Source: Casuarina equisetifolia (Eukaryota; Streptophyta; Magnoliopsida; Fagales; Casuarinaceae). Taken from it: a stretch of 64,000 bases of DNA. Under the pieces are notes generated by a model. That model searched no databases. It saw only the letters and a program-made list of their open reading frames with translations, and was not told where the DNA came from. This document shows, in pieces, positions 30,796 through 43,329 of the stretch (position 1 is the first letter of the stretch; every line of letters begins with the position of its first letter). The translations under genes and the position numbers were made by a program. Where the stretch lies: assembly GCA_028551475.1 (NCBI GenBank), contig CM052358.1, positions 3,536,501 through 3,600,500 on the forward strand. Reading direction: 5' to 3'.

Positions 30796-31854
30796 CTAAC
30801 CATCAATCTGGGGTCCAATCCCGGCGAAGTCTTTGACTGTGAACCCAACCTTTTCAAACTTTCCCCTCTCATTGCTTTCTCTGAATTTCAAGTAATTTTG
30901 GCAAACGAATGGCTTGTAGAGACTCTGGTTTCCTTTGCCGACCACTTCATCCGGTGCCAAAATCACCTTCTCATCCTCAAAGCACCAGAAGAAAGCTATA
31001 GAAAAGCGGTTTGCTGGTTGCTTGAGAATTACACGATGTTCAGATGACCTCAACTTCTCGTTGCTCCAAGCTTGCAGCAAATCACCTATGTTAACAACCA
31101 GGGTTCCCTCACATGGCCTTATGTCCATCCACTTGCCCTCCTTTGATCTCACTTGAAGCCCTCCTATTTCATCTTGATACACAATTGTTACACAACTCAT
31201 ATCAGTATGCATCCCGAGCCCCTCAACTTCGTCTTCCAAAGTTTCTGGAGGTGAGTAGTTATTTATCCTCATATATCCATGGCAATTCTTGAACTCAGTC
31301 TCATAATATTTCTTCTCAACACCTTCCCCTAAGCTCAAGAGCAATATCTTTAAGATTTTCTTTGACAATTCTGCCATCTTGCTACCATATTCCTGTAGTA
31401 TCTCGCTATCAGAAAGAACACATCATCAAGAATGATCAAAAACAAGCACTAAGAAAGATACAGAAGTAGAAAGCACAAGACGATAGCTATCTTACCTGAA
31501 CTCGGAACTCTGTTGAGCAAGGAGGACATCTGCCGAACTTTGTGCTGAGGCAAAGAAGTTTGGTCCAGAAACTCTAAGACTCTCAAAGTATGGAGAGGCT
31601 ATGAAATGTGGGGTGTAAGTTTTAATGGAAGAGAAAGGACCAAGCTTAAGTTTGGTGTCAGAAGGGACGTTGAAGAGGTCTTTTGAGAGCACACGCAGTT
31701 TTTTGTAAAGATCCAGAGAGATTCCATGATTACTGATGTGGAAGAAGCCCCATTTTTTGCAGGCTTCCGATATACTGGGCAGGAAAGATGGGTCTGGTAG
31801 CTGGGAAATGTCTAAGACGGGAAGCTCTACAGAAGTTTGGAACTCAGACTTCAT
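30796..31854 (-). CDS. 2-oxoglutarate/Fe(II) dioxygenase, gibberellin-oxidase-like
   Basis: Two exons on the minus strand, 31854-31496 and 31405-30796, joined in phase 2; 322 residues, usual for the family. The N-terminal DIOX_N part runs to about residue 110 (ACKKWGFFHISNHGI). The jelly-roll 2OG-FeII domain follows: iron ligands His186 and Asp188 (MHTDMS) and His243 (SSEHRVIL), and 2-oxoglutarate ligands Arg253 and Ser255 (NRFSIAFF). It is therefore expected to be active. It looks like the gibberellin-oxidase-related group that includes Arabidopsis At5g51310 (GAS2), reported to act on GA12, but substrate cannot be read from sequence and other DOXC clades remain possible. The ATG at 31854 aligns with family starts; an in-frame ATG 12 codons upstream (31890) would add a hydrophobic stretch. 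A TATA-like TTAAATAG lies at about 31901-31908. Confidence 0.88.
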
Positions 31855-33418
31855 GTCTAGAATATAAAAAAAAAGGCAAGGTTTGTCCACCTAGTTTGGG
31901 CTATTAAATAGATGGTAGGCTAATAGCCTAAGAAGACACAGACTAGCCGGCGCATACTCAAGTGGACAGAATGATTAAGAGATTAATTCCAAGAGTTGAT
32001 CGTACATGAAAAGTAATTCACTGTTGAAACCAACATTAGAGAAGTGGTTTCATGAAGTTAAGTAATAAAATTAAAAATTTGCCAGTGGTTCAAGAGGACA
32101 AAGAAGGACTATTATTGCTGATTATGTCACAACCACTTGAAAAGGGCTTGCCGTATAAACTGATTATAACGCAAATGGAAGCTAACCTTGAGATTTGACT
32201 CTGTTAACTTTGATTCTAAGTTGTTTAGCATAGCAAGTCAACCGAAGAGTAAATTCATTATTTGCAGTCATGTAGAGCAAAGACAGCCTGTTAAGGGGTG
32301 TTAAGATTTCTTATATCTGTCCTGCTTGGATTCTTGTGGAGAAAGTGTTGACCAGCCATCCCCTTGGTAAAATCAATCAAAATACAACTACACGCACACC
32401 CTTTCTGAACTCTGTTTAACATCAGAAATGGCTGCAGATAGTGGCTCGTTAAAGACCTCTCTGGAAATTGGAATGTCCATGATAGCGACATTGCTACCAC
32501 AATGCATGCCTTCCTTTGAAAATGTTCTTGAATAAGATGTTTCCATGATATTGGTCTTTGTATAAGCAAGTTATAATGATGTTGATAATGGTGGCTACAA
32601 ATACCATTTCCTGTTAGAGGCTGAATCTGTGGGTAAGAAAAAGTCTTTTGTAGTGTCCAGGCGCCAAAACGTTTTGCTTTGCGGAGCACCTTGGCCATAG
32701 TCTGCAAGAAAAAGAAGGCAAAATGATAAGGAAGCGATAAAAGCATTGAACCAAGTGGCCATAATGAAGTCAGAAAGCAAGAGAAGACTTTCTAGAGCTT
32801 GAAGGAATTAAGTATACAGTTGATAAGGCTCTCATTATTAGATGGTCCACTTTCCAGTGGGCATCTACAAGAACATCATTTCTGTTTGAACGTCAAAGGA
32901 CGATTCCATTAGTTGCCTTAAACAATAGGGTTCACACCGCGGATACAAGGATTCGTGTATTGACAATAAAGTAGAATACCTTGCAACAAAAGCCACAGTT
33001 GAGCAGAAGAAGCTTCCTGACTCTGCACCAAACCAATGTACAATCAATTACATGGGCGAAACCACTTCGTTTCTTGCTCTTCACTGAGATGCATTACATA
33101 AGCACATGCATCATCACACTCTTAGATAGATTTTGGGGACCAGGAATCTGCTAAAGTTCTTGCCTTTCCAGTACAACGCGCCGTATTTATCTTCCTTTGT
33201 GTGTATAGATTCGGCACACCTGAAAGCCTTTGCTTACAACTATCCGCTTTAATCTCATCGGATCTACGCGAGAACGCGCGTAGATTCACGTGAAGTTTGA
33301 ATATCAGTGGGATTCTCTCTGTAAGCTGACTGTCCAGGAACCTTTTGTGCCCTCTAGAAAAATCGCTCATTTCCAGTGAAAATTTCGTCAAAGATCAAAA
33401 CTTCACGGCGTAAATCTA
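31855..33418. other. intergenic; one orphan frame
   Basis: This is the promoter side of the dioxygenase and the upstream flank of the PPR pseudogene. An ATG frame on the minus strand, 32698-32291 (135 codons), follows a good TTTTCTTGCAG acceptor-like site, but its product is not recognised and has no domain motif. I do not call it a gene. Confidence 0.4.
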
Positions 33419-35312
33419 ATGCTTTATCTTTCTCGTGTAGCACTCATTGCGTTTGGGAAAATTACCCATAAGCGTTTTTGCATGAGAAACTTCTTATTTG
33501 CTTTAAATTACAGTTCTTGGAGAAATAACTGTTTACATTATGAAGACCCAGTTGAGTTCTATGCACAAAGTGAGAACGTGGTGTCGGGGACATCTAAGAT
33601 ATCCGCCATGGTGAGGGTAAACCAGCCTAAAAATGCTGTTGAGCTGTTCAAAAAGACGCTTGATAATGAAGAGAGGCCCAACTTTGTGACGGTGTTGAGC
33701 GTAATACGGGCTGTTGGGGCATTGGATTGAGGGGACATGCTGCTGGTACTTCATGGACTGGGGATCAAATTGGGGTTCGAGTCAGAAGTACCGGTGCTAA
33801 CGGCTCTTCTTGGTTGTTATTCTTTATATGATATGGGAATTGTATGGAAGTTGTTTCATGAGATACCTAGTAAGGATGTGGTTTTGTGGAGTGCAATGGT
33901 TTCGGCATGTGTGAGAAATAGGCAGTACCTAGACGCGGTGGAGATCTTCAGGGATATGCAATGTCATGGGGTTCAGCCAAACCATGTGAGCATAATAAGT
34001 GTTCTATCTGCTTGTGCTAATCTTGGTGTCTTGTCTTTAGGGAAAGAGATTCATGGATTTTCCTTGAGACGGGTGCTTTATTGTCTTAAAAACGTTCAAA
34101 ACTCACTTGTTGATATGTATGCGAAATGTAGGAATCTTGAGGCATCCATTCGAGTTTTTAAGGGTATATTCAAGGACATAATATCATGGAGGAGTGTAAT
34201 TCGTGGGTGCATGGAGAATGAGTGTCCCAAAAGGGCATTGTATATTTTCTTAAAGATGCGGTTGGCTTCCTTCGAATCAAATGAAGCAATCATAAGAGAT
34301 ATGGTTGTAGCATCCTTGCAAGCAGAAGACCATAAATTTGGGCTGGCATTCATTGCTATATACTGAAAAATGGCTTCTTGGCTTTTTTTTCAGTTGGAAC
34401 TGCACTTGTGCAAATGTACATTACATTTTGTGAGGAGTTGGCTAGGACTATATTTGACCAGCTCAACCACAAAGACCTTATAGCTTGGACTGTTATGATC
34501 TCTGCATATGCCCAAGGCAGGAATCCCAATAATGAGTTGGATACATTTAAAAAGATGCAATCCATGAATGAGAAACCCAATGAGATTACTTTTATCAGTT
34601 TGCTACAAGCGTGTTCTTCAGTAGGATCTCAAGAACTTGGGGAAAGCATCCATGCGTGCGTAATAAAAGCTGGTTACTCACTGAATGCATATTTAACGTC
34701 AGCGTTCATTGATTTATACTGCAAATTTGGAATGATAAGGCAAGGAAAGGCTATTTTCGATGAACTTCCCACCAAAGATCTAATATGTTGGAGTTCAATG
34801 ATCAAAGGGTACGGGATGAATGGATGTGGAATTGAGGCACTTGAAACTTTCACAAGCATGTTAGAGTCTGGGTTAAAGCCCAATGATATTGTCTTTCTAT
34901 CTGTACTATCTCCTTGTAGTCAATGTGGACTAGAATATGAAGGTTGGAGCTGGTTTCATTCTATGGGGGCCAAGTATGGCATTGCTCCGAAACTTTAACA
35001 ATATGCTTGCATGGTGGACTTACTCAGTCGCCATGGAAAAGGAAAAGAAGCTCTTGAATTTGTAAAGGAATGCCCATGGAGCCTGATTAAAGAATTTTGG
35101 GGGTTCTTCTTGCTTGTTGTAGATCAACATCGAGGTCCCTTGAGATTGCAGAGTTTGTGGTTGAACGGCTTGTTGCCATGGATCTGCATGACACTACTCA
35201 TTACCTGATTTTGTCAGACTTGTTTGCAGAGCAGGGTAGATGGGAAGCTGTGGAAAGACTGGCTAAATTGATGGGTGAAAAGGGATCGACGAAGATTTCA
35301 GCAGTAGCATGA
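33419..35312 (+). pseudogene. PLS-type PPR gene, disrupted
   Basis: Intronless pentatricopeptide-repeat gene with many 31-36-residue repeats in several frames (KDVVLWSAMVSACVRNRQYLDAVEIFRDM, for example, spans about 33875-33960; LVDMYAKC; DLIAWTVMISAYAQ). It ends in an E-like segment without a DYW domain. An intact gene would be an organelle RNA-editing or processing factor. At least five breaks are visible: TGA at 33728-33730; a frame change of one base near 34340, after which the repeat reading resumes at about 34343; TAA at 34996-34998, where relatives have a sense codon before YACMVDLL; a second frame change near 35065-35070; and TAA at about 35088. So many lesions make a sequencing fault unlikely. 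The first 100 codons also lack a clear organelle targeting peptide. Confidence 0.85.
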
Positions 35313-36158
35313 CTTGTTTAAATTCAACATCATGACAAGTACTCAAATACTTTTTTGTTAGACACTGAGAATTCATTGTCTTGTATTCAATTCATTCAGA
35401 AAAAATGGAATATAGCATCCCATTTATGCATAGCTTATCATACATAAACATCAATAAAAGCTCGATTGAGAATCATTTAATGCTAAAGTATTATTTGTGA
35501 AAGGCATACTTTTGATATCTTTTCTTTACCCATAGTCTACCTGACACAATTATCAGTGAAGCATATGCGTTTTTGAGAGACTATTTGTTTACATCCTAGT
35601 TGCCATTATAGTAAATTACCCAGAAAACTGCATGACAACTATTGTTAAGTGACCTAAGACCATAAGTCACTTCGTAAGAATCCTGCACCTGTGATGCTTA
35701 TTGGGGTTTACCAATAGACAGGACAAGAATACTCCTTGCATTCTGTAGTGTCTCTTTATTCATCCCTGATATTGGTTCGTTATACGTAAATGTACACTTT
35801 TCAAGATCATGATCGTTGGGGGACTGTTGCGTTTCTAATTTAAAGCAGAAGGCTAACTTCATTGATGGGGCTGGAGGCTACTAGGAAACTTATGTTCGTG
35901 TATCACAGCATTTTTCTATATTAAATTCAAAGTACGAATGAAGAATGTAACTCTTATATATTTATAGTGCAGTTACCTTGAAGCGGATTAATGGGGATTT
36001 CTTGAATAGGCACCTCCGGAGCAAGTGTTGTACTTAATGAACACTGAAACTGCCATTCAGTACAGTTTCCGTTCCTAATATATTGTCGGGTACCATTTCC
36101 ATGCAAGCCCAGCTTTCTCTCCCGGTCTCTCTTTGGCGTTAGTTCCCATTTTACACTC
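35313..36158. other. intergenic, PPR pseudogene to C2 gene
   Basis: No coding feature supported. The last 150 bases, with CT-rich text around 36110-36135, are the probable leader of the C2-domain gene. Confidence 0.45.
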
Positions 36159-37200
36159 ATGAGAGGTGGAATTCTTGAAGTACTTCTTGTTAACGCTGAA
36201 GGCATTAGACACACAAATCTTGTTGGTATTCTTCCAGTTCTTTGTTCAGTATGAGAACTGTTTCTGAACTCTCATTATATCTTCTTATCGAATATAGTAA
36301 CTTTTCTTCCCCTCCTTTCACATGCTGACTAATTCATAAAGCCCATTAACAGTCTGAAGTGATTTTACTGTCGCAGGAACACCATGTTTTTATGTCATTG
36401 TTCAATGCGGAGTTCAAGTTCGCAGAAGCAAAATATCATCAGGTTTAGCTCAGTTTCCCATTTTCAAAATATGTTATCATGGGCATCGAATGCCATTATG
36501 TCATATGTTATCCTGCAAGTTTGGATTTGCAGGTACAGGTGATAATGCATGGTGGAATGAGAAATTCACCTTTGAGTTCCCGTGGTCTGACTGGAAAAAC
36601 CTGACCCATCTTAGGTTAACAATAATGGACACAGAGTTGTTTACGGATGATGGATTTGTTGGTGAAACCAAGTAACGCCTTTTCCTTTAGCCACATGAGG
36701 TTTTGCAGAAGAGTTACTTTCTCAAGCAAACGTCTTTTTCGGTAAATTAATCCAATTTGCACTGCAGAATTCACCTTGGCGGAATAATTACGGAGGGCAG
36801 TGACAGTGGTTTCGTAGAAGTAAAACCAGCTCCATACAATGTGGTTCTTGAAGATGACACATATCAAGGCCAGATAAAGATCGGTTTCAAGTTCACTGCA
36901 AATGTAAAGCTCTTTACATAAAAGTTCCACTATGATTTCTGTGCTTGATTTTGCATAACCAGATTAGAATGCTAATCACTAAACTTGCAGAAGGAAGTGC
37001 ACGCAACAGAGACAAAAGGATACATCGCAGAAGAGAATAAACCGAGAAAATCAAAATGTAGCACCTTTGTCAAGTCATGGTGGAACACCTTATGCTGTCG
37101 TAAACAAAGGAACTCCAAAAATAAGCAGAAGAAAAAATCGGCGGATTGTAAAAAATTATCATACAAGTTTATTGGAGACTTTTATACATTGCCTTATTGA
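36159..37200 (+). CDS. single C2-domain protein with basic Cys-Cys tail
   Basis: Five exons: 36159-36225, 36377-36442, 36533-36671, 36768-36903, 36991-37200; 205 residues. Residues 1 to about 135 form a C2 domain of the small elicitor-responsive (ERG3) or phloem PP16 type (MRGGILEVLLVNAEGI, DNAWWNEKFTFEFPW, DDGFVGETKIHLGG, GQIKIGFKFTA). Such proteins bind membrane lipid. In loop 1 the usual acidic DPY-type residues are replaced (HTNLVGTPCFYVIV), while loop 3 keeps MDTELFTDD, so calcium binding is probably weak or absent. The last exon encodes a 70-residue tail with WWNTLCCRKQ and lysine clusters, which could be acylated or hold acidic lipid. The tail makes it about 50 residues longer than usual ERG3-like proteins. 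The first exon was placed by frame and C2 alignment. Confidence 0.82.
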
Positions 37201-38973
37201 AGATAATCACATCCTGATCATCTACTGTTTGTGTCTAATGGATGAAGATGGGTTGTGATTGCATAACTGTTCTTCTTATAAAGGATCTTGTAGGCTGCAT
37301 TATTTAATAAGACCGTCCAAGTTTGTTCAACCCATATCTACATATTTTTTTGCTTTTAAAATTCTAAACCAACTAGAACACAACTCAATGTTCTGCACGT
37401 AGAGGATGGACTCAAAAGGATCCCATAAATTTATTCACGAACAAGCAAGCAACTTTGACCTCCATTTAATTATCAGAAAGTCCTCAGCTCTTTGCAACTC
37501 TCACCACACATTCACAACCCCAAACGCCAACTACAGTTCACAGGACTCAGAAGTGGGAAGCACGTCTATCCCACGACCCAAGCTCAATAACACATTCAGT
37601 ACAGACTAATAATTCATCAATCTCCATAGGAGGATTAATGCAATTCACATGGTTTCCAAGCTAACCTCCGACCAAGCTAGCAAACAGTACATATTATATT
37701 TCCTCGACATGTTCCATATTCATTATGTGCTGTTGAGGTTTCCGCTCATTTAACTTTTGACAACTCAAACGGGTTTTACACATTAAAAATTGCAGTTACC
37801 ATGATATCGCCAAGTCTGATTTGAAGTTTTGAGGGCCTACCCATTCTGGGAACAGTAAAGAAAAGGTGACCAACTTCCAAGACGGACGAAGTTTTTGAAA
37901 CTCAAATATTATGCCCCAACCTTCAGCATCAATCAATCAACTTCGAAATGCTAAACAAAATTACAGCAGCTGATTGAATGATTCGTGTTCATGACTCACA
38001 TACAACATTTTGGGATATGATTTTTTCTCTCTCGTGATCTTTGACTGAAAACTAACAGTGAAATTTGGGTATTTCTACATGAATCTTTGATCACCCGCAA
38101 CGGAAGTATCAAAGTAGTTTGAACAGGAGAAAAGAAAACTAGTTATTCGATTCATTGATCACTGTGCATCAAGGCAGAAGAGGGCTAGGGGCGGTTTATC
38201 CAGAAGGTGCTAACTTTTTTCCCATTATAAAAGTGCAAATGACATGTTGAATTTCTTTGCTTTAATAATACCATTTCTCACGTTTTCACAAAGAGACATT
38301 GAAACCCCCACATACCCAGATAATTCAACCAAGTCATATCACGTGCAATTGCATCTTCCTCCCATTAAGCAGTTCTGTCTCTTGATATATGCGTAAAATT
38401 CAGCCATTCTTGGAACTGGGTCTGTGTTCTTGAATCAAATAACGTTGATTGCACCATCATGGAGACATGGGTTTGCTAAAAGGGGAGTTCTTCTTGAGGA
38501 AGGAAAAGGTTTACAGACCCTCAGGAGGGAACTGTTTCAAACGTTCTTCAGCAAGCATCAACAGTTTAAATTCAAATCTTGCCAATAAAGGTAGCATGAA
38601 GGAATGTTCGACCGTTGCTCTTTTATGAACCGTTTGCCTTTTAAGTTTTTGAATTTCAGTTTGTTGAACCCCTGTAAGTTGTTCACAAGGTCGCTTTATG
38701 AATTTTTTTTTTTCTTTCTGACAAGAATAACAACTTCTTTGAAGCCTCTTTTGCTTTTTGTTTGTAAGAAAGAAAGAAAAAGATTCATGCTTTTTCAACC
38801 CTTTATCTTCTACAACTACAATTCCCGGGTCCAGCTTTTATTCATAGTCCCACTATTACTGTGCCCGATAATGATCATGGAAGTTCTGAGTTTTTGAGCC
38901 CACCGACCCAGTCTGTAAGACTTTCATGATGGTTTGCAGGTTGAGCAACTAGAAGGAAAGTTGTAAAGCTCAA
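37201..38973. promoter_or_regulatory. RopGEF promoter and leader region
   Basis: No coding exon belongs here with certainty. A good acceptor (GGTTTGCAG) at 38940 precedes the RopGEF start by 33 bases, so the leader is probably spliced. Two upstream ATG frames lie just before it: 38459-38479 (six codons) and 38467-38628 (53 codons, with a basic segment LRKEKVYRPSGG). If they are in the transcript they could restrain translation; if they are in the leader intron they mean nothing. An open frame at 37406-37609 shows no motif. Confidence 0.45.
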
Positions 38974-40911
38974 ATGGATAATTTCTCGAATTCCGATGAC
39001 TACGATCTGGGTTATCAACCTTCGTCTTCTTCAGGTGATCAAAACGATCAATCAACTCCTGGGCATTCGTCGCTGAGCAGCAGTCCTTTTGCATTTAGCA
39101 GGACTTATTCTCAGAGCTCAGCTCTCTCAGATCCTTTAGATGACAACAGCGTTTCGAGTGAACCTTCTCCCTGCACCTGGCCGGTAGCCAAATCCAGATC
39201 CCTGACCAGACTAAACATGAAGCCCCACAAGCAATCTGTTCACGAGAAACTTGACGACAATGGATCAACTGATTCAGGTATGTTTTCGTAGTCTCACTTT
39301 TTAAGAATTCTTGTCCAAGACCGCCATGAAAGTTCGCTTAAAATTATGCAAAATCTTGACAGAACTTGAGTTGATGAAGGAGAGATTCGCAAAGCTTCTG
39401 CTGGGGGAAGACATGTCCGGAAGTGGGAAAGGTGTCTCCACTGCGGTTACCATCTCGAATGCCATAACCAATCTTTACGGTAATTGCCTCTGTAACATAC
39501 GGAGAAGACGATAGGAAATTCTGTATGCTTTTCTTGCTGATCTAACTGCATATGTAACTGTTATCTTCTGCAGCAACTGTATTTTGTCAAACTTTAAGGT
39601 TAGCGCCTTTGAGTCCTGAGAAGAAAGCTATGTGGAAAAGAGAAATGGATTGCCTTTTATCTGTATGCGATTACATAGTAGACTTCAGCCCAACCTCGCA
39701 GGATTTAGATGACGGAACATCTGTGGAGGTGCTGCTTTTCAGATTCATATCTGTTGTTGTAATGGAATCTAAGCAATTTTGACTAACGTAATTACGATGT
39801 GTTTCAGATCATGGCAAGTACACCGAGATCGGATATTTACATCAACCTTCCTGCGTTGCGGAAGCTTGACACGATGCTCATAGTGAGAGATTATCTCCAT
39901 TTGCTAAGAGTTGAACAATTTCCTTTTAGTCCCCAAAGCTCAAGAAAGCGTAAATTTTGCAGGAAATATTGGATAGCTTTGAAGACGCAGAATTCTGGTA
40001 TGCCAAACAGGGGAGCATGTCAGGAAACGCAACCCGTGCAGGGTCATTCCGGAAGGTTGTTCATCGGAAAGAAGAGAAATGGTGGCTGCCAGTCCCTTGT
40101 ATTCCTTCAGGAGGTCTCTCCGAGAAGGCAAGGAAGCACTTGCGACACAAACGTGACTGCGCCAATCAAATTTACAAAGCTGCCATGGCCATCAACAGTG
40201 CTATCCTTGCAGAGATGGAAATCCCAGACACGTACATGGCAAATCTCCCAAAAGTCAGTCCTCAATTCTAACCCAACAATTTTTCCCGTTCTACTTTTAT
40301 CATTCAATGATTACGAATTTCCAAAGTTCTGACGATCTTCAGCGTTTTGTTCTAACCAGAGTGGAAAGGCGTGTCTGGGTGAATCGATTTACCGATATAT
40401 CAGCACATCGGACAAATTCTCACCGGATCATCTTCTTGACTGCCTGAAGATAACCTCAGAACATGAAGCACTTGAACTTGCAGACAGGGTTGAAGCCTCA
40501 CTGTATACATGGAGGCGTAAAGCATGCATGAGCCATTCGAAGTCGTCCTGGGACCTGGTAAAGGATCTAGTGGCCGAAACCGACCGGACAGACAAGAATC
40601 ATGTCCTAGCAGAGAGGGCCGAGAGCTTATTGTTCTGTCTTAAGCAGAGGTATCCTGAGCTGTCGCAGACAACCTTGGACACAAGCAAGATTCAGTGCAA
40701 CAGGGTAAGTGGATGGGCTATCTCTAAATCCATTGGTGTGGATTTGCAGCAGTGAGTTTAAACTAAGAAACTCTGTGTTCGCTTTTTGCAGGATGTGGGA
40801 AAGGCAACCCTAGAGAGCTACTCAAGAGTGTTGGAAAGCCTAGCGTTCAACATTGTCGCTTGGATTGAAGATGTGCTCCACGAAGACAGAACGGCAAGGA
40901 ATGAACATTAA
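38974..40911 (+). CDS. ROPGEF: PRONE-domain RopGEF (RopGEF3/4-like)
   Basis: Seven exons: 38974-39277, 39306-39479, 39574-39728, 39808-39882, 39963-40253, 40360-40704, 40792-40911; 487 residues. Residues 1-105 are a Ser-rich variable region. Residues about 107-470 are the plant-specific PRONE domain ([90 protein letters not shown]). PRONE proteins load GTP on Rho-of-plants GTPases at the plasma membrane and so direct polar growth. The short C-terminus (ARNEH) lacks the long regulatory tail of pollen-type members. Placement next to MED12 suggests RopGEF3 or RopGEF4, which act in root-hair initiation and xylem pit patterning in Arabidopsis. The first intron is very short, 28 bases, so the exon 1/exon 2 junction is the least certain part of the model. 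Confidence 0.9.
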
Positions 40912-43329
40912 AACCAGAAGAGGATCCTGCATCAAAGAGGAAGATGAAGCTTACTCCTAAAACTTTTTCTCTGAGCTGATTTTGTTGCCAAATTTTGCAG
41001 TAAAACTTTCCGGGAAAAAGAGGGATGATCCCGGAAAGCTTAACTGCAAGTGTTCCGCGATTAACTGTTAGATGTAATACGTAAAAGTAATGATTTTGAG
41101 CACAGTGAAACAAGCCTTCTATCTAAGCTGCTTCATAAGTCTCTGAAGCTTTTGTTCATAAGTTAAAAGATTGCAATAACGTTGGATTAGATTGCACGTT
41201 ATCCTCATGTTTCAGGTGGAGAGATGTTGGGTTCTAAACGTGCAAGGAAGTCAACCGAGGTTCCCTTGGGCGGAAGTTACAACAAACATATGGATACAGC
41301 TTTCAATTGATTCCAATTGAGCTAGGGACTTGTCCGCTACAACATAAATGATCCGGAGAAAATAATTTTAGGGTCTTATAAAAGGAAACATCAAGATTTG
41401 TTCTAATTATGACATTTGTCAAGAACACAATAATGGTTCAAATTTTTAAAAATGCAGAATCAGTTCATTTTTGGCTTATAAGCAGCAGAACTATTCTCAT
41501 GTACAATCATTATTCAGAAATTACCACCCTATAGTTCTATATGTAAGTTCAGAATCCAAGAAATCAATCCGCCAATGAAGTTTCTTCCATCCCCTTCAAT
41601 TGGACTTTAGATGCAGTGTTTGTTGTTAAAGCATGTGCCTAGAACCACAAACTGTGAACTCCAGAAGAGTAGAAATGCATTTAAACAAGCATCACCAACA
41701 GATTAGATTACAGGATATAGACTAAGATTTCTGCAAATGTATCAGAACCTTCGGTTCAGAGAACAAGCTTCTGATAATTCTATGCCTTACATTAACATAC
41801 CTTTACTGCAATGAAAACAGAGAGAAGAAACTTAGAAAAGGGACTTAACACAGCAAGAACGAGAACAATGAACCGATTTGGCAGCAAGTACCTGGCTAAC
41901 GAACCTCAAGCTGACCATTTCAAGAACACTCAACACACGATAGTGGAAAGTTCAACATAACTGGAATCTCTCTATTTAAATTAATAGACACAATTAACCT
42001 CAGAAAATCCCATCCACAGACCTTTTATAGATGAAAAGTACAATTAAGAATGCAAATGCCAAAAAATACTGCAACTATAAAAGACATTGATTTCACTTAA
42101 CTGAAAGTCAAGACTTACAGACAAGAAATTGATTATACGTGGCCTATTCCTCCAATAGTGTTCCATTACCTCATCAAAACTATCCTAACTGATAAAAAGC
42201 ACTTGCATCATCCATATCATGGATTTCCTTTTTAAATTCAAACTGAAACCCTGTTCTAAAAGCACATCACAGCACTATGTGCACCTTACCCACCCCTAAG
42301 CAGAGATAGTTACAAGTAACAAATAGTAGTGATTTTACATGACTGCTTTCACATGGCCTACAAATTTAAGATGCGCAGTAAAGCACCTTTGTTGTCCGTC
42401 GAGAGTTAACATCAAGAAGTACTGGAAAGAAGAATTCATGCTCCACAACCAGCAGTTTCAGAAATTAGAGGCATGCATGTCCTCATTCTTGGTGTTCTCC
42501 ACTCTCTCAGATAAATCCACATGCAAGCACTTTACTTCTTTCTACACTTGGACCAATCATAACTCATTCTGGATAAACTAAAAGAAGAATATGCCCTATA
42601 AGGTTGTTCACTTTGAATGGTAAATGTTTTTTTTAAAGAAACTAGCATCAGTTACAACTCACCACCTTTTCCCTTCATACATGTTCAGAAATGACATCTT
42701 TATGCAATCAATGCAAACATAAAGAGCATTGTAGAAAAGTGCGAGTTCTTGAATTTTTACAATTTAGAAAACAATTTGGGAAATCCATAAAAGGAAAGGT
42801 GAACCATCTTTCAGGCAAGGAATGGGTATAAATGTACGAACAGACACAGGACCAGTTAATACAGACTTTGCTTTGTGTAACTCTGTCCATACATAATATA
42901 CACGTGTTAATCACAAAGTTGGTAAGTTGAAGGAGGAGTAGGAGATTTAATAGAAGTTGATGAGCGTGGAACAGCTACAGATCATTCTCGAGAAATTTTA
43001 CTCAAATCAATTGGTAAAGTGAAACAATTATCTCTATATATACAACGAGCCCCCCAAACTGCCCCTGGAAGTGAACAGTGTAGATGGGCGATGATCAAAG
43101 GGTTAGTAGTCAAGCAGGCCCCAGACTCAATTTGATGGGCTGCGTCAAAACATTATCTTTGCATTTGTCTCACAAGGACCCCACAACCCCAAAAAGTACC
43201 CTCTCAATAGCTGCCTTCATCATCAGAGGCAAGGGTATCATTTTCTTGATGCAAATTATGTAAAATCGCCAGAGCCTTAAAATACCTGCTGAGAGACTCA
43301 CTCCAGACCAAATCAAGAAATATGTTATA
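40912..43329. other. convergent 3' flanks of RopGEF and MED12
   Basis: The two genes converge here, so this holds two 3' UTRs and spacer. No coding feature is supported. AAATAA-type runs are common and no single poly(A) signal can be picked. Confidence 0.5.

Noticed and set aside
32291..32698. 135-codon minus-strand gene after an acceptor-like site
   Set aside because: No recognisable domain, no supported upstream exon, and base composition like the surroundings; kept only as a note.
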